The notes under the pieces are model-generated. The model made no database searches and was not told where the DNA came from. It saw only the letters and a program-made list of their open reading frames with translations. A DNA stretch of 6,550 bases from CAZAQS01 sp964486825 (GTDB lineage: Bacteria > Chloroflexota > Anaerolineae > Anaerolineales > UBA4823), in the NCBI GenBank assembly GCA_964486825.1, contig CAZAQS010000264.1, positions 1 to 6,550 on the forward strand. Direction: 5' to 3'. The translations under genes and the position numbers were made by a program. Of the stretch, positions 5,332 to 6,550 are shown piece after piece (position 1 is the stretch's first letter; every line of letters starts with the position of its first letter).

Positions 5332-6550
5332 TCAGCGTTCCAAAATTGGCTCGGAATACTCCACCGAGCAGCATAACACCAGCTCTTTAGCAGCTTTGAC
5401 TTCGTCTAGCCTGCCAACCGGGGTATTGTGCGGGGCGGACTTGAGCAGCTCCGGCTGGGTGCGGGCTTCTTCGGCGATCTTCAGAAGCGCATCCGCGAAT
5501 TCGTCCAGGGTTTGCTTGCTCTCCGTCTCGGTCGGCTCGATCATCAGCGATTCATGGACGATGAGCGGGAAGTAATTGGTGGGCGGGTGGAACTTGTAAT
5601 CCATCAGCCGCTTGGCGATATCCAGGGCGTGGATCTCCGGGACATCCGGCCAGCGCCCCTCGATCACGAACTCATGCATAGGTACCCGGTCGTAGGGCAG
5701 GTGGTATTTGTCTTTTACCAGCGCCAGCAAGTAGTTGGCGTTCAGGACTGCGAACTCCGAGACCTTGCGCAATCCATCTGGGCCGTGCACGCGGATATAC
5801 GTGTAGGCCCGCAGCATCATCCCGAACTGGCCGAAGAAGGATTTCACCCGCCCGATACTCTGCTTAGGAGTGTGGAGTCCGTATAGCGGCGGGTCCTCCT
5901 CGTTAGCGTCTTCCAGGATGGTAGCGATAGGCCCAGGCAGGAAATCCACCAGCTTCTCGATCACGCCTACAGGACCAGAGCCGGGGCCGCCGCCTCCATG
6001 CGGAGTAGAGAAGGTCTTGTGCAGGTTGTAGTGCATCACGTCAATGCCCAGCTCGGCCGGGCGGGCGATGCCCAGTAGGGCGTTCATATTCGCACCGTCC
6101 CCGTAAACCAGCCCGCCAGCCTGGTGAACGATCTCGCATACCTGTTCGATATTTTCCTCGAATAAGCCCAGCGTGTTAGGGTTAGTGATCATCAAACCAG
6201 CCAGGGTATCATCGCACTCGGCGCGCAGCCTGTCCAGGTTGATATTACCACGCTTGTCAGAGGGCAGCTGCACGACGCGCATACCGGACATCGCCGATGT
6301 GGCCGGGTTGGTGCCGTGGGCCGAGTCGGGGATCAGGATCTTGACCCTCTGTTGCTCGCCCCGCGAGTGATGGTAGGCCCGGATGATCAACACACCCGTT
6401 AGCTCACCCTGCGCTCCGGCAGCCGGCTGCAAGGTCATGCCTGAAAAACCGCCGATCTCTTTCAGGTATTCCTGCAGCTCGTACATCACCAGCAAGCAAC
6501 CCTGGACCGTCTCGAGCGGTTGGAGTGGGTGCACGTGTGCGAAGCCCGGC
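5332..6550 (-). CDS. gcvPB: Glycine dehydrogenase (decarboxylating) subunit 2, C-terminal ~405 residues, truncated at right edge
   Basis: This is the PLP-binding subunit of the split P-protein of the glycine cleavage system. With GcvPA it decarboxylates glycine and passes the aminomethyl group to the lipoyl arm of GcvH. Visible hallmarks, numbered from the GTG codon at 6534: AAGAQGELTG (38-47), DSAHGTNPAT (70-79), TNPNTLG (117-123), YGDGANMNA (144-152), and NLHKTFSTPHGGGGPGSGP (170-188) with the PLP lysine codon at 6016-6018. Later blocks include IGRVKSFFG, MHEF, FHPPTNYFPL and EPTETE. The GTG at 6534 is not a start: the frame stays open to the edge and reads PGFAH before V-HPLQP, matching the family's conserved HP segment. 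Full GcvPB is about 470-500 residues, so about 80 are missing. The C-terminus, LCCSVEYSEPILER, is a few residues longer than usual, a variable part of the family. gcvPA, gcvH and gcvT are expected to the right. Confidence 0.97.
   Translation of the reverse strand, partial: PGFAHVHPLQPLETVQGCLLVMYELQEYLKEIGGFSGMTLQPAAGAQGELTGVLIIRAYHHSRGEQQRVKILIPDSAHGTNPATSAMSGMRVVQLPSDKRGNINLDRLRAECDDTLAGLMITNPNTLGLFEENIEQVCEIVHQAGGLVYGDGANMNALLGIARPAELGIDVMHYNLHKTFSTPHGGGGPGSGPVGVIEKLVDFLPGPIATILEDANEEDPPLYGLHTPKQSIGRVKSFFGQFGMMLRAYTYIRVHGPDGLRKVSEFAVLNANYLLALVKDKYHLPYDRVPMHEFVIEGRWPDVPEIHALDIAKRLMDYKFHPPTNYFPLIVHESLMIEPTETESKQTLDEFADALLKIAEEARTQPELLKSAPHNTPVGRLDEVKAAKELVLCCSVEYSEPILER

Noticed and set aside
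6532..6534. GTG at 6534 as the start of gcvPB
   Set aside because: The frame continues to the window edge and the residues before it (PGFAH) fit the conserved family segment, so this is an internal valine.

Overview
The window is ordinary bacterial chromosome of roughly 50-60% GC by eye. It carries dense housekeeping-type genes, intrinsic hairpin terminators and AGGAGG-type ribosome binding sites. The gene set is a split glycine dehydrogenase subunit 2 (gcvPB), a TGS/ThrRS-like domain fused to a uridine-kinase-like domain, a membrane-anchored FKBP and a LysN-type aminotransferase. This would fit a Chloroflexota (Anaerolineae-like) genome or another anaerobic lineage with split gcvP. The taxon is inferred from gene type only, since no rRNA or other marker is present.

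Layout, left to right. (1) Positions 1-633, + strand: the C-terminal half of a fold-type I PLP aminotransferase, cut by the left edge, ending in a strong hairpin plus T-tract terminator (657-701). (2) Positions 705-2302, - strand: two tandem paralogous alpha/beta hydrolases, about 56% identical over 260 residues with no gap. They are read from an extended -10 promoter near 2387-2414. (3) Positions 2534-4825, - strand: a two-gene unit. A TGS/ThrRS-like nucleoside kinase comes first, then, 33 bp on, a membrane-anchored FKBP-type peptidyl-prolyl isomerase. An extended -10 promoter (4855-4863) and a hairpin/T-tract terminator (2479-2510) bracket the unit. (4) Positions 4826-5331: a 506-bp stretch without a confident gene. 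It holds the kinase promoter, three inverted repeats and a 71-codon + strand open stretch that may be a gene remnant. (5) Positions 5332-6550, - strand: the C-terminal ~405 residues of gcvPB, cut by the right edge.

The starts of three minus-strand genes were moved inward from the longest possible ORF. Shine-Dalgarno placement supports hydrolase A at 2302 and FKBP at 3055. Shine-Dalgarno placement plus the promoter position support the kinase at 4825. The leftward units are each separated by a terminator or promoter, so the aminotransferase, hydrolase pair, kinase/FKBP pair and gcvPB look like four separate transcription units.

I see no convincing novel system. The points most worth a second look are the tandem hydrolase pair, the kinase whose ThrRS-like domain has lost its expected metal-site histidines, and the structured intergenic region at 4865-5331.
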